Shown here: positions 25,410-34,146 of the stretch, in pieces
Layout of the letters: the number at the start of each line of letters is the position of its first letter
Position numbering within the stretch: position 1 is the first letter of the stretch
Source: Sinorhizobium alkalisoli
GTDB lineage: Bacteria > Pseudomonadota > Alphaproteobacteria > Rhizobiales > Rhizobiaceae
Length of the DNA stretch: 64,000 bases
Assembly: GCF_008932245.1 (NCBI RefSeq)
Contig: NZ_CP034910.1
Coordinates: 1,860,001-1,924,000 of the forward strand
Direction of reading: 5' to 3'
Program-made: the position numbers and the translations under genes
Notes under the pieces: generated by a model
The model's input: only the letters and a program-made list of their open reading frames with translations
Told to the model about the DNA's origin: nothing
Database searches by the model: none

Positions 25410-26473
25410 GACCGTCTCCTGTTGGTGAAAATCAGCACGAAGAAGAAGGGGACGCCGACGAGCGCCGTGATGACGCCGATCGGCAGCACGGCGCCCGGAA
25501 TCAACATCTTGCTGACGACGGATGTCGAAGACAGGAGCAGCGCCCCGCACAGAACCGACGCCGGCAGGAAGAAGCGCTGGTCCTCGCCGACGAGCATACG
25601 CGCAATGTGCGGGCCGACGAGACCGACGAAGCCGATCGTGCCGACGAAGGAAACCGGGATCGCTGCCAGCAAGCTGACGGTCATCATGGTTTCGAGCCGC
25701 AGGCGTCGAACATTGATGCCGAAGCTCGCCGCCTTGTCGTCGCCGAGCCTCAGCGCCGTCAGCGCCCAGGCGCGGCGCGCGAAGAGCGGCACGGCTATCA
25801 GGAGCACCGCGCCGGTAATCCAGACTTTCGGCCATGTCGCCTTGGTCAGGCTTCCCATCGTCCAGAAGACGACCGCGGCAAGCGCCTGCTCGGAAGCGAG
25901 ATATTCGAGCAGCGAGAGCGCCGCATTGAAAGTGAACACAAGCGCAATGCCGAGAAGCACGATCGTCTCGACGGTGACGCCCCGCATGGTCGAGGCGAAA
26001 TGGATAAAGAGGGCGGCGGCCATCGCCATCAGGAAGGCGTTGATCGGCACCATGTACTGAACCGCGACGGGGAAGACTGCAATGCCCGCCACGAGGCCGA
26101 GGGCTGCGCCGAAGCTTGCCGCTGCCGAGATGCCGAGCGTGAAGGGGCTCGCCAGAGGATTGGCGAGGATTGTCTGCATCTGCGCACCTGCCAGCGACAG
26201 CGAGGCGCCGACGGTGACGGCCATCAGCGCGATCGGCATGCGGATGTCCCAGATCACCACGCGCAGTTGGTCATTGACGCTGCCGGCGTCAAGGAGCGCC
26301 GTAAGGACATCGGACAGCGGATAATTGGCAGGGCCGAGCGCCATATCCACCGACACCGAGAAAAACAGCGCCGCGACCATAGCCGAGAGCATGAGCAGCC
26401 GGCGCGCCGCAAGAGCACGATAGCGCCCGTGCCCTTCCATGCCGGAAGCCTCACCCGCGAACGCGACCATCAT
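25403..26473 (-). CDS. metal-chelate ABC transporter permease (FecCD family)
   Basis: 356-residue permease with about ten helices, including LSLAGAQMQTILANPLASPFTLG, the conserved FecCD motif, and GFVGLVGPHIARMLVGEDQRF near the C-terminus. Start codons ATGATG follow GGAGGTGA and overlap the stop of the upstream binding-protein gene (ATGATGA), so translation is coupled. A single permease gene implies a homodimeric channel. Substrate is a ferric or other metal chelate by family. Confidence 0.92.
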   Translation of the reverse strand: MMVAFAGEASGMEGHGRYRALAARRLLMLSAMVAALFFSVSVDMALGPANYPLSDVLTALLDAGSVNDQLRVVIWDIRMPIALMAVTVGASLSLAGAQMQTILANPLASPFTLGISAAASFGAALGLVAGIAVFPVAVQYMVPINAFLMAMAAALFIHFASTMRGVTVETIVLLGIALVFTFNAALSLLEYLASEQALAAVVFWTMGSLTKATWPKVWITGAVLLIAVPLFARRAWALTALRLGDDKAASFGINVRRLRLETMMTVSLLAAIPVSFVGTIGFVGLVGPHIARMLVGEDQRFFLPASVLCGALLLSSTSVVSKMLIPGAVLPIGVITALVGVPFFFVLIFTNRRRSW

Positions 26474-27606
26474 TCACCTCCATTCGAAAGCGAAGCGAAA
26501 TAACCGGACCGATAGGCGATCGGCAGGAACTTCTCGTGGAACTCGCGGAACGTCTTATCCGGATCGATATCGGCGAACAGCTCCGGATGGAACCACTTGG
26601 CGAATTGCTGGATCGGCACGAATTCATAAGGCGCGCCGTAAAACTGATGCCACACTGCATGGACCCTGCCCGCCTTCACCGCATCGAGGTTTAAAAAGGC
26701 GGGACGCTGCATCAGTCCCTTCAGCCGCTTGATTGCAAGCGTCGGACTGGCCCCGCGACCCACGGGAACGAACTGGCTGATGTCGGATTCGGCCGACCAG
26801 TTGCTGCCGGTGACGATCACATGATGCGGATTGGCGACGACGATCTGCTCGGGATTTAGGTCCCCGAAGGTCGATGAGATAACGTCCGAGCCGATATTGT
26901 GACCGCCGGCAAGTTCCACCATCTGCCCAAAGTTCGCCGGGCCGAAGGTGCGGCAGCAGGCGGCGTCGCCGGAAATCCCGGGCGCACGCTCGATGAAGAC
27001 CTTCGGACGTGCGATAGTGCCGGCCTTGGCGAGGCGATCTGTAACGACGGCAATCTGCAAACGCCGCCAGCCGATGAATTCCTTCGCCTGTCCCTCCGCC
27101 CCGAAGAGCCGACCGAGGATTGCGGTGGACAATTCGCTGTTCTTTGCCGGATCGACGCGGAAATCGAGGAAAATGACGGCAATACCGGCTGCCGCAGCCT
27201 TTTCGATGAGTCCCGATTCCTCGGCCGCTTCCTGCGCCTCGAGGTTCAGCGTCAGCACGTCAGGCTTCAGCGCAATCGCCGCTTCGAGGCTGAAGTCCCC
27301 GCTCGGGACATAGCCGAAGCGCGGCAGCTTCTCGATCTCCGGAAAGCGCTCGAGATAGCCGGCATAGGAATCCGGGTCCTTTTTGATCAGATCGTCGCGC
27401 CAGCCGACGATCTGATCAAAGACATGTTCACCTTTAAGCGCCGCGGCGATGTGAATCTGTCGCGCCTCGCCGAGCAATATCCGCTTTGCCGGAATGTCGA
27501 TCTCGACCTTGCGGCCGGCGACATCGGTTATTTCTGCAGCACCAACTGGCGCCGCGATGATGAGCGCAGCAAAGATCGCCAGGAGAACTTTCTTTAATGC
27601 CGGCAT
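26470..27606 (-). CDS. periplasmic binding protein for metal chelate, copy 1
   Basis: 378 residues with Sec signal MPALKKVLLAIFAALIIAAP. TroA/FepB-like two-lobe fold: ITDVAGRKVEIDIPAKRILL, then ALKPDVLTLNLEAQ and NPEQIVVANPHHVIVTGSNW. A Cys-Cys pair occurs in GDAACCRTFG. The closest relative here is the adjacent copy 2 (27661-28794), and both end with a FLP...SGYF segment. The start at 27606 gives a proper signal; a longer start adds residues unlike a leader. Two binding proteins sharing one permease suggest two related chelates or two affinities. Confidence 0.88.
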   Translation of the reverse strand: MPALKKVLLAIFAALIIAAPVGAAEITDVAGRKVEIDIPAKRILLGEARQIHIAAALKGEHVFDQIVGWRDDLIKKDPDSYAGYLERFPEIEKLPRFGYVPSGDFSLEAAIALKPDVLTLNLEAQEAAEESGLIEKAAAAGIAVIFLDFRVDPAKNSELSTAILGRLFGAEGQAKEFIGWRRLQIAVVTDRLAKAGTIARPKVFIERAPGISGDAACCRTFGPANFGQMVELAGGHNIGSDVISSTFGDLNPEQIVVANPHHVIVTGSNWSAESDISQFVPVGRGASPTLAIKRLKGLMQRPAFLNLDAVKAGRVHAVWHQFYGAPYEFVPIQQFAKWFHPELFADIDPDKTFREFHEKFLPIAYRSGYFASLSNGGE

Positions 27607-27660
27607 CTGCAAACCTCGACGGAAGAACGACCGGAGAGCCCTGCCCTCCGGTTCCATTGC

Positions 27661-28794
27661 TTACTGGCTGACGTTCAGCGAGACGAAGTAGCCGCTCTCG
27701 TAAGGCAGCGGCAGGAAACGCTCGTGCAGTTCCTTGAACGTCACCTCCGGATCGAGATCCTTGAACAGGTCGGGATGCAGCCATTTTGCGATCTGCTGGA
27801 TGGCCACGAACTGATAAGGATTGTTGTAGAACTGGTGCCAGATGGCGTGGACATTACCCTCCTTGACCGCTTTGACACCGGTGAACGCCGGACGCTTTGT
27901 CAGGTTTTCGAGCTTGCGCAGGGCTTCCTTCTCATCCGCGCCATAGCCGACGCCAACCCAGTTGCCACCCGGCACATAGCCTTCCCAGTTGCCGCCGGTG
28001 ATGATCACCTGGTCCGGGTTCGCGGCAATGATCTGTTCTGGATTGACCGTGCCGAAGGTGCCCGGGATGATATCCTTCGCCATGTTTCTGCCGCCGGCAA
28101 ACTCGACCATCTTGCCGAAGTTCTCGTCACCGAAAGACATGCAGCAATCGTCGGAATAGCCGCCGGCGCGCTCCATGAAGACGAGCGGCCTCTCCGGATT
28201 GGCCTTCGACAGGACATCCGTCACCTTGGCGATCTGCTCGGCGCGGAACCTGATGAATTCCTCGGCCTTTTCCTCCTTGCCGAACAGCTTGCCGATCAGG
28301 CGCATGCTGGGCTCGGTGTTTTCCATCGGCTTTTCGCGGAAATCCACATAGACGAGCGGGATGCCGACCTTTTCGAGTTTCTCAATGTGGCCCGCCTCTT
28401 CCGTCGCCGTCTTGGCGTCGATATTCATCAGCATCACGTCGGGCTTCAGGGCGACCGCCTGCTCGATGTCGAAGGTCCCATCCTTCATGCCGCCGAAGGT
28501 GGGCAGTTTGGCGATCTGCGGATACTTGGCGAGAAAGGCGGCGTAGCTCTCGGGATCGGCCTTCGTGAAATCGTCACGCCAGCCGACGACGCGTTTGAAA
28601 GGCTCCTCCTTGTCGAGGGCGCCAACAAAGTAGATCTGGCGTCCCTCTCCGAGAATCACGTGCTCAATCGGCACATTGACTTCGACCTCACGACCGGTGA
28701 CGTCGGTCACCTTGACCGTTTCAGCGAGTGCCGGGCTCGAAAAAAGCACGCAAAGACCCGCGGCAGCCGCAGCCGCCCTGTTGAAAACTTTCAT
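27661..28794 (-). CDS. periplasmic binding protein for metal chelate, copy 2
   Basis: 377 residues, signal peptide MKVFNRAAAAAAGLCVLFSSPALA, then VKVTDVTGREVEVNVPIEHVIL. It is collinear with copy 1, including a Cys-Cys pair (SDDCCMSFG), NPEQIIAANPDQVIITGGNW and the LPYESGYFVSLN end. First gene of the operon, 106 bases from the divergent methyltransferase gene. RirA- and Irr-like boxes lie in that gap, supporting an iron-related role. No TonB-dependent receptor is visible in the window. Confidence 0.88.
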   Translation of the reverse strand: MKVFNRAAAAAAGLCVLFSSPALAETVKVTDVTGREVEVNVPIEHVILGEGRQIYFVGALDKEEPFKRVVGWRDDFTKADPESYAAFLAKYPQIAKLPTFGGMKDGTFDIEQAVALKPDVMLMNIDAKTATEEAGHIEKLEKVGIPLVYVDFREKPMENTEPSMRLIGKLFGKEEKAEEFIRFRAEQIAKVTDVLSKANPERPLVFMERAGGYSDDCCMSFGDENFGKMVEFAGGRNMAKDIIPGTFGTVNPEQIIAANPDQVIITGGNWEGYVPGGNWVGVGYGADEKEALRKLENLTKRPAFTGVKAVKEGNVHAIWHQFYNNPYQFVAIQQIAKWLHPDLFKDLDPEVTFKELHERFLPLPYESGYFVSLNVSQ

Positions 28795-28837
28795 TGTTTG
28801 TCGCTCCGCTGAAATTTTGACGCGATCTAATATTTCA

Positions 28838-28852
28838 TGACTTTATCAGTCA
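28838..28852. promoter_or_regulatory. RirA-type iron box
   Basis: TGACTTTATCAGTCA fits TGA-N9-TCA, the iron-responsive operator pattern bound by RirA in rhizobia, and is palindromic (TGACT/AGTCA). It lies 43 bases upstream of the first binding-protein gene and 48 bases upstream of the methyltransferase. MntR- or Fur-type sites remain possible. Confidence 0.55.
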
Positions 28853-28862
28853 ACAATTATCT

Positions 28863-28879
28863 TTTAGAACGCTTCCAAA
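28863..28879. promoter_or_regulatory. Irr-type ICE box
   Basis: TTTAGAACGCTTCCAAA matches the iron control element TTTAGAA-N3-TTCTAAA at all but one position. It ends 21 bases before the methyltransferase ATG. Together with the nearby RirA-type box it points to iron-dependent control of both divergent units. Confidence 0.55.
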
Positions 28880-28900
28880 CGTGAAGGAGCAGTGACAGAC

Positions 28901-29716
28901 ATGAGCGACGTGGCAGAGCGGCGAAATTACGATCTTCGCGACGAGATCAAGGCCTATTGGTCGGAGCGCGCCGCCACATTCGATCTTTCTCCGGGGCATG
29001 AAATCTTCTCCGAGGAGGAGCGCGCCGCCTGGCACCGTCTTTTCCTGCGGCACCTCGGGCACGGCGGCGGACGCCCGGCACTGGACCTGGCGAGCGGAAC
29101 CGGGGTGATCTCTCATCTGCTGGACGACCTCGGGTTCAAGGTGACAGGCCTCGACTGGGCCGAGCCTATGCTCGAGCGCGCCCGCCGCAAGGCGAAGGAC
29201 CGAAAACGTTCGATTTCCTTCCGCATCGGCGACGCGGAGAACACGATGGAGCCGGATGACCGGTATGACGTCATCGTCAACCGGCATCTCGTCTGGACGC
29301 TGGTCGATCCGGCCTCGGCCTTCGCGGAATGGCTGCGCGTATTGAAACCCGGCGGCCGGGTGCTGATCGTCGACGGCGATTTCGTCAACACGAATGCGCT
29401 CGAGCGATTCTTCGGAAAGCTGAGCGCCTGGGGCCAGCGCGCGAGGATATTCGGGCCAGACACGCCGATGCACTCGCGGGAGATGATGGAAGCGCACCGC
29501 AGCATTCTTTCGCGCGTCCATTTTGCCAATGGCGCACGCGCCGAGGCAGTCGTCGATCTCCTGCGCAGGGCCGGCTTCACGGATATCGAGGTCGACACCG
29601 ATCTCGGCGAGATACACCGTATGCAGGCGAAGAACTGGAACTTTTTCAAAGGGCTCGCGCGCAAGAGCCAGCACCGCTATGCGATCCGTGCGAGCAAGCC
29701 TTTGCCCGCAGTGTAA
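28901..29716 (+). CDS. class I SAM-dependent methyltransferase
   Basis: 271-residue Rossmann methyltransferase: ALDLASGTGVISHLLDDLG (SAM motif I), VTGLDWAEPMLERAR, and LKPGGRVLIVDGDFV (post-motif). The ATG at 28901 lies 11 bases from AAGGAG; a GTG 9 bases earlier is too close to it. Divergent from the metal-chelate ABC operon, with shared iron-type boxes. It may methylate a siderophore or a breakdown product after import, but the substrate is unknown. Confidence 0.8.
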   Translation: MSDVAERRNYDLRDEIKAYWSERAATFDLSPGHEIFSEEERAAWHRLFLRHLGHGGGRPALDLASGTGVISHLLDDLGFKVTGLDWAEPMLERARRKAKDRKRSISFRIGDAENTMEPDDRYDVIVNRHLVWTLVDPASAFAEWLRVLKPGGRVLIVDGDFVNTNALERFFGKLSAWGQRARIFGPDTPMHSREMMEAHRSILSRVHFANGARAEAVVDLLRRAGFTDIEVDTDLGEIHRMQAKNWNFFKGLARKSQHRYAIRASKPLPAV

Positions 29717-29747
29717 GACAGGAGCCGTAAAGGCTGCCTCGCGTGCA

Positions 29748-29775
29748 GCATTGCGCAGTATGACACGCGCAATGC
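29748..29775. repeat. inverted repeat downstream of the methyltransferase gene
   Basis: GCATTGCGC (29748-29756) and GCGCAATGC (29767-29775) are perfect 9-base inverted repeats around 10 bases. It begins 31 bases after the methyltransferase stop and may end its transcript, though no U-tract follows. The rest of 29717-29965 shows no gene. Confidence 0.5.
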
Positions 29776-29965
29776 ACGATGCCGCCCATATCATTTGCGA
29801 TGTGGGCCACAAAGCTGCCGCTCAATGGTCAGCAAATTGCCCCGCCACCGCCCAATCGAGCCCTCTTGCGCCCTGCATGGTCCCGCTCGCTTCCCGTTCG
29901 AATTCGATTCGGGAGCGATAAGCAGGCGGTTTTGCTGCCGATCACGTCATGCAGGTTAGAGAGGA

Positions 29966-30388
29966 ATGAACATGCTCACTCGTCGCACATCCGTTGCATC
30001 GTTGACCGCTGCAGCCTTCAGTTTGATGGTCTTCAGTCCCGCAGTTGCACTGGAACTCGCCCAAGCGCAGCAGGCCGAGCCCGTGCAAGGCCAGACCGGC
30101 GCCACAAGCGCGCCTATCAGCGACCAGAAGCTCGAGGCCTTCGCCGTCGCCTATCTCCAGGTCGACAAAGTCAGGCAGGCATATTCGACAAAGATTGGTT
30201 CTGAGACGGACGCGTCGACAAAGGAGAAGCTGCAGACCGAGGCCAATCAGGAGATGGTCAAGGCAGTCGAAGCCTCGCCGATTTCCGTCGAGGAATATAC
30301 GAGCATCCTGACCGCCGCGCAGAACGATCCGGCACTCGCCAAAAAGGTGCAGGAGAAACTTCAAAGTTCCCAGCCGGCGCAGCAATAA
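29966..30388 (+). CDS. DUF4168 exported protein
   Basis: 140 residues. Signal peptide (MNMLTRRTSVASLTAAAFSL...AVA), then a helical DUF4168-type domain: ISDQKLEAFAVAYLQVDKVR, EANQEMVKAVEASPISVEEYT and ILTAAQNDPALAKKVQEKL. Members are small secreted or periplasmic proteins of unknown function. The ribosome site GAGAGGAATGA precedes the start. No clear partner; it stands alone between two inverted-repeat-containing gaps. Confidence 0.8.
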   Translation: MNMLTRRTSVASLTAAAFSLMVFSPAVALELAQAQQAEPVQGQTGATSAPISDQKLEAFAVAYLQVDKVRQAYSTKIGSETDASTKEKLQTEANQEMVKAVEASPISVEEYTSILTAAQNDPALAKKVQEKLQSSQPAQQ

Positions 30389-30441
30389 GCCGTTTCGGCC
30401 CTTACGGGCGGTGTTCGCGCCGGCGGACCTGCCCGCTTGGC

Positions 30442-30735
30442 TTATCCGGCGAAAAGCCAGAACAATGACGCACCAACCACAATAAAGAGCGCAATAATCG
30501 CAAGCAGCCGGGCCATTCCGGAATTGGTATTGCCGCCCAGGGTCCTGTTCCAGGCCTCGCCACCAGCGCCGTCGTCGTAGCGGACGGCGTGATCGCCCAC
30601 CGCCTCCCAATCTTCACTCCGTGCATCGATCGGATGGTGGTGCCCGATCCTTTCGTCACTGCCATGGTCCTGCGCGGAGGGCGGCATCTCCGGTGCCCTC
30701 GCGCGGTCTCCGCCATTTGACTGTGTTTGTTGCAT
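30442..30735 (-). CDS. small C-terminally anchored membrane protein
   Basis: 97 residues, family not recognised. A polar, acidic and histidine-rich N-terminus (GSDERIGHHHPIDARSEDW) is followed by one C-terminal helix (ARLLAIIALFIVVGASLFWL). The start at 30735 follows GGAGAG; an upstream in-frame extension of 42 residues is possible but has no ribosome site that I can see. It lies among small stress-type genes. Confidence 0.6.
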   Translation of the reverse strand: MQQTQSNGGDRARAPEMPPSAQDHGSDERIGHHHPIDARSEDWEAVGDHAVRYDDGAGGEAWNRTLGGNTNSGMARLLAIIALFIVVGASLFWLFAG

Positions 30736-30867
30736 CTCGCTCTCCGGAAACACTTCGTGGAACTCGCTGCCCCGAATGAGCAGCAAAGCCGGGAACGGAA
30801 GATCAGTCGTCCGCACGATCGGCACGTTCAGGATGCCGGCGCGGGCACCGGCATCCTGCAATGACCT

Positions 30868-31092
30868 CTACTGACTTCCGGCGCCGCTTTTAGGGGCTTT
30901 GCGCCGGGGCGACGGCGACCGTTTAGACGGCCTAGCGCCGCCATTCCCGAGATTCGGCGCCGAACCGCTTTGCCCCAGCATTTCGCGGAAGGCCTGCTCC
31001 CAATGCCGCATATGCTGGCCCTCGGGGCAGCCTTCCTGCTCCCAAATGGCGTAGGCTCGGCGCCTGATCAGCTCTTCCTCGTGATTTTCCAT
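30868..31092 (-). CDS. DUF2934 small protein
   Basis: 74 residues. The N-terminal half (ELIRRRAYAIWEQEGCPEG, then HWEQAFREML) is the DUF2934 domain, common in rhizobial stress regulons. The C-terminal tail is basic and Ser/Pro-rich (PSKRSPSPRRKAPKSG), perhaps DNA- or RNA-binding. A GGAAC-N17-CGTT promoter at 31134-31159 supports control by the general stress sigma factor EcfG/RpoE2. Confidence 0.8.
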   Translation of the reverse strand: MENHEEELIRRRAYAIWEQEGCPEGQHMRHWEQAFREMLGQSGSAPNLGNGGARPSKRSPSPRRKAPKSGAGSQ

Positions 31093-31133
31093 ATGGTCAC
31101 CTCTCCGTTGGACTGCACTACTGGTTTAACTGT

Positions 31134-31159
31134 AACGACAGGCGCCGCTTGTTTGTTCC
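31134..31159 (-). promoter_or_regulatory. EcfG/RpoE2 general-stress promoter
   Basis: On the minus strand GGAAC and CGTT are separated by exactly 17 bases, the consensus for alphaproteobacterial EcfG sigma factors. The -10 lies about 42 bases upstream of the DUF2934 start. Confidence 0.65.
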
Positions 31160-31181
31160 GTCGGCTCAACTGGCTTCCGGC

Positions 31182-31904
31182 TCAGACCTGCTGGTCGAGC
31201 TCCGGGTAGCGACGAAAGATGCAGGATTCGTTGAACGCAAGACGGCGATCCGACGCCAGATAGCGGTGGATTCGCGGTCGGGCCGCAACGGAGTCATGCA
31301 GGGCGACCAAGGCTGGTACGCGCGGCTCATGCACCCGCATGGCGTTCGGGAATGCATAGCGAAGTCCCTCGACGAGGTGAAACAACGAGAGATCGACATA
31401 GCTCAGCTCCTTCCCGACAGCATGCTCCCGCCCCGCGGGGTTCCGGTTGAGAATGCGTTCGAAATAGCCGAGGAACTTCGGCAGCCGATTGTTGAGAAAC
31501 TCCGCCGACCGCCGCAGCGATTCCGGCTTCTGCTGCTCATAATAGAGTGACACGCTGATCGGGTGACGCGTATCGTGAATTTCGGCAAGCAGGTCGGTGA
31601 TCGTCAACTGCAGACCATTGGCGACGTGACGCAGCCCTTCGTCCTGCGGTGCGAGACCGAGCCGCGGTCCGAGATAAAACAGGATATTGGCAACCTGCGA
31701 GATCAAGAGATCGCGATCCACCAGAAAGGGCGGCGCGAAAGGGATGGAAGCGGCACCCGGATCCTTCATCAGTGCCAGCATCTCCTGTAAGCCGCCCGGC
31801 AGGCGGGCAACATCGACATAGTCGGTGCCCGCCGCCTCGAATGCGAGGCGCACGAATTCGCCTCTCCCGGGTATCCCGCCCCAATAGTAAAGCTTGTAGG
31901 GCAT
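31182..31904 (-). CDS. glutathione S-transferase family protein
   Basis: 240 residues. N-terminal thioredoxin-like domain MPYKLYYWGGIPGRGEFVRLAFEAAG with the cis-Pro region FAPPFLVDRDLLISQVANIL, and an all-helical C-terminal domain (LSYVDLSLFHLVEGLRYAFP). Likely conjugates or reduces electrophiles with glutathione; substrate unknown. The tyrosine or serine at the start of helix 1 (YYWGG) could activate glutathione. Single gene, convergent with nothing close. Confidence 0.85.
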   Translation of the reverse strand: MPYKLYYWGGIPGRGEFVRLAFEAAGTDYVDVARLPGGLQEMLALMKDPGAASIPFAPPFLVDRDLLISQVANILFYLGPRLGLAPQDEGLRHVANGLQLTITDLLAEIHDTRHPISVSLYYEQQKPESLRRSAEFLNNRLPKFLGYFERILNRNPAGREHAVGKELSYVDLSLFHLVEGLRYAFPNAMRVHEPRVPALVALHDSVAARPRIHRYLASDRRLAFNESCIFRRYPELDQQV

Positions 31905-31944
31905 GAAAGGCTTCCCCCTTCGCCAATATTCGGCAAGCTCCGCC

Positions 31945-32234
31945 TCACCTGGGCGCCCGACCGAAATCTCTTCGCAGTTCGTTCTTCGCCCTTTCGAGAA
32001 TATGACGCCGGTCGCCGTTCAGCCCCGCACCCGCCCTGTTGATGTAGAACGTCAACATGGAGATGGCCGAGCGGAAGGGGCTTGCTTTGCGGCGATCGCT
32101 CGCCTCCGCCGACCGCTTCAAAGAATGCGCGATTTCTTTGGGATCGTCGAGTGTGAAGACCCCCGGCTCGAGGTCCATCGCGTCGCTCTGAACTTCTTGG
32201 ACCAATGGGCTTTGGTCTCTGGCTTCTTACCCAT
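31945..32234 (-). pseudogene. DUF3175 gene broken by a one-base deletion
   Basis: From ATG 32234 the frame reads MGKKPETKAHWS, then shifts; the DUF3175 body QEVQSDAMDLEPGVFTLDDP...ISMLTFYINRAG...ERAKNELRRDFG continues in the next frame to 31945. Family members read straight through as WSQ-V-SDALDLE. Restoring one C at the TGG TCC AAG position (near 32200) would rejoin the two parts. The remaining frame could be started only from a TTG without a ribosome site. A sequencing error or a real frameshift are both possible. Confidence 0.65.
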
Positions 32235-32259
32235 GGCCGTTCACCCGCGTCGGCTGTCG

Positions 32260-32475
32260 TCAGCGCAACCACACCGGTACCTCGGAAGCGCCCCGAATGT
32301 CTGATGCCCGATGCTTCCAACCAAGCTCTTCCCAAGCGAAATGCTGTGCGGCAGTCTGCGCCTTCTCCTTGGTCGAATAGACTTCCGGCAAGAGATATTC
32401 CCTGTCACCATAGGTCAGTAGCGCCCGGCCGCTTCGAACATCGAAATGAAGCTGCAGGCACTCTTGCGTTTGCAT
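32260..32475 (-). CDS. small hypothetical protein
   Basis: 71 residues, no family recognised. Starts MQTQECLQLHFDVRSGRALL after a good ribosome site (GGGAGGCTTCC). Acidic-aromatic composition with a predicted beta start and helical middle (KEKAQTAAQHFAWEELGW). Encoded between the DUF763 gene and the broken DUF3175 gene on the same strand; role unknown. Confidence 0.6.
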   Translation of the reverse strand: MQTQECLQLHFDVRSGRALLTYGDREYLLPEVYSTKEKAQTAAQHFAWEELGWKHRASDIRGASEVPVWLR

Positions 32476-32657
32476 GGAAGCCTCCCTGATCGATCTTGGA
32501 ACTGGCGGGAATTATGCGCGGTTTTCTCACTCTTTAGAACGGTCCACATACCTATTTTTGAGTAGAAACATTTACCCTCGTGGAAACGGCGACCGGGCAA
32601 GGAAGTTCCGGAAGGCAGGATGTTCTTCGGGCTGTCGCCAAGCGAGGGGTGGCGCTG

Positions 32658-33968
32658 TCAGCCCGGATATTTGCACCGGTCAGTACCAGTCCCGGGCGCG
32701 ACCTCGGACCCGTCACATTCGGCCGGCCGGCCCTCGCGGCTTTGCTCCCAGCCGAAGACGCTTCGCCCGCCGAAACGTGGCGAGTCCCTGAACTCTCCGG
32801 CGACGATTTCCTTGAGGTCCGGCCCGGTGGCGTAGCGCTCCAGCCGGCGCGACTGGTCGTCGAGCCGCTTCAGAGCCGCAAGCTCCTCATCCCGCCCGAG
32901 CCGGCCCTTCCTTACCGCCGACTTCATGACATTGATGGTTTCGTCATAGACCTTGAGCGGCACCGGAAAGGGGTGGCGGTCCTTGCCCCCATGGGCAAGC
33001 GAAAATCGGGCGGGATCGGAAAACCGGAAGGGGGCGCCATGGACCACCTCGGCGACCAAGGCGAGCGCCTTGACGGTGCGCGCCCCGACGCCCGGCACCA
33101 TCAGCAGTTCCTCGAAGTCCTTTGGCCCTCGATCGGCGGCAGCCGCAAGATTGCCGTGCAGGCGCCGGAGATTGACGTCGCTCTCGCGCACATCGTGATG
33201 GGCCGGCATGATCAGATGCGGCAAGGTCGGCTGGCTCTGCGCGATCGGCACAGCCCCGCGCGTCTCGATTCTCGCAACTTCGCGGATCAGCCCGTCGGGG
33301 CCGAGCGAACTGAGGAGCGCGAGTTGGCCCTGGCGCGAAGCGGCGGCGCGCCGGTCCGCAAGATTGACGATCTCGCCCTGCCCCCTCCCTTCGATTGCTG
33401 CATGGGGAGAATCCACGAAGCTCTCCAGTCCTTCCGAGAGCCAGTGATAACGGCGTGCCTGCCGCCGGTCCCCATTCATGCCTTGCTGGACGACGACCCA
33501 CTTGGCGTCGTCGGTAACGATGAAACCGTGCAGGTAAAGATCGAACCCATCCTGCACGGCGGCACTGTCGACTTTGGCGACAAGCCGGCTTGCATCGGCA
33601 AGCAGGAGGCCATCGAAGCCGACACGATCTCCGATTGCCGAGAGTTCGGCCGGCGTCTTGCGGGAATGCTGACCACGGCCGCCGCAAACATGGATGCCGA
33701 GTTCGCCGGCACGCGGCGTCAATCCACGTTTCATCGCGCCGATCACGCTGGTGGTAATGCCGGACGAGTGCCAATCCATGCCCATGACGGCGCCGAAAGA
33801 CTGAAACCAGAAGGGCTGGGCAAGCCGCCTCAGAAACTCGTCGCGGCCATAGTGGTGTACGATCGCCTCGGCAATAAGCACGCCAAGACGTGTCATGCGG
33901 TCGCCGAGCCATTTCGGCACGCGCCCACCATGCAGCGGCAGATCCGCATTGCCTGATCTTTGCGCCAT
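32658..33968 (-). CDS. DUF763 protein
   Basis: 436 residues. The N-terminus SGNADLPLHGGRVPKWLGDRM and the signature MKRGLTPRAGELGIHVCGGRG, with VPGVGARTVKALALVAEVVHG, a helix-hairpin-helix-like segment, match DUF763, a family found in archaea and bacteria. The HhH-like motif suggests DNA contact, and the neighbouring 3-methyladenine glycosylase fits a DNA repair setting, but no activity is established to my knowledge. ATG at 33968 gives the conserved start; a longer frame is possible but unlike the family. Confidence 0.85.
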   Translation of the reverse strand: MAQRSGNADLPLHGGRVPKWLGDRMTRLGVLIAEAIVHHYGRDEFLRRLAQPFWFQSFGAVMGMDWHSSGITTSVIGAMKRGLTPRAGELGIHVCGGRGQHSRKTPAELSAIGDRVGFDGLLLADASRLVAKVDSAAVQDGFDLYLHGFIVTDDAKWVVVQQGMNGDRRQARRYHWLSEGLESFVDSPHAAIEGRGQGEIVNLADRRAAASRQGQLALLSSLGPDGLIREVARIETRGAVPIAQSQPTLPHLIMPAHHDVRESDVNLRRLHGNLAAAADRGPKDFEELLMVPGVGARTVKALALVAEVVHGAPFRFSDPARFSLAHGGKDRHPFPVPLKVYDETINVMKSAVRKGRLGRDEELAALKRLDDQSRRLERYATGPDLKEIVAGEFRDSPRFGGRSVFGWEQSREGRPAECDGSEVAPGTGTDRCKYPG

Positions 33969-34146
33969 CGCACCACGATCCTTTCTACCTTGCCATCCCT
34001 GCCCGTCAGGCAAGCATCGCCACCGACGCACACATTACTTGCTTCGGATGTTCTCGGAAAGTTCTCAAGGACCGCGCAGCGCTACAAGATTGGCGAGAAG
34101 CGCCGATGCGCCTACATAAGGGCGGCACAGTTGGAAGGAACATTCA

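Noticed and set aside
32495..32520. EcfG promoter on the plus strand (GGAAC-N17-GGTT)
   Set aside because: No plus-strand gene follows for more than 1.6 kb.
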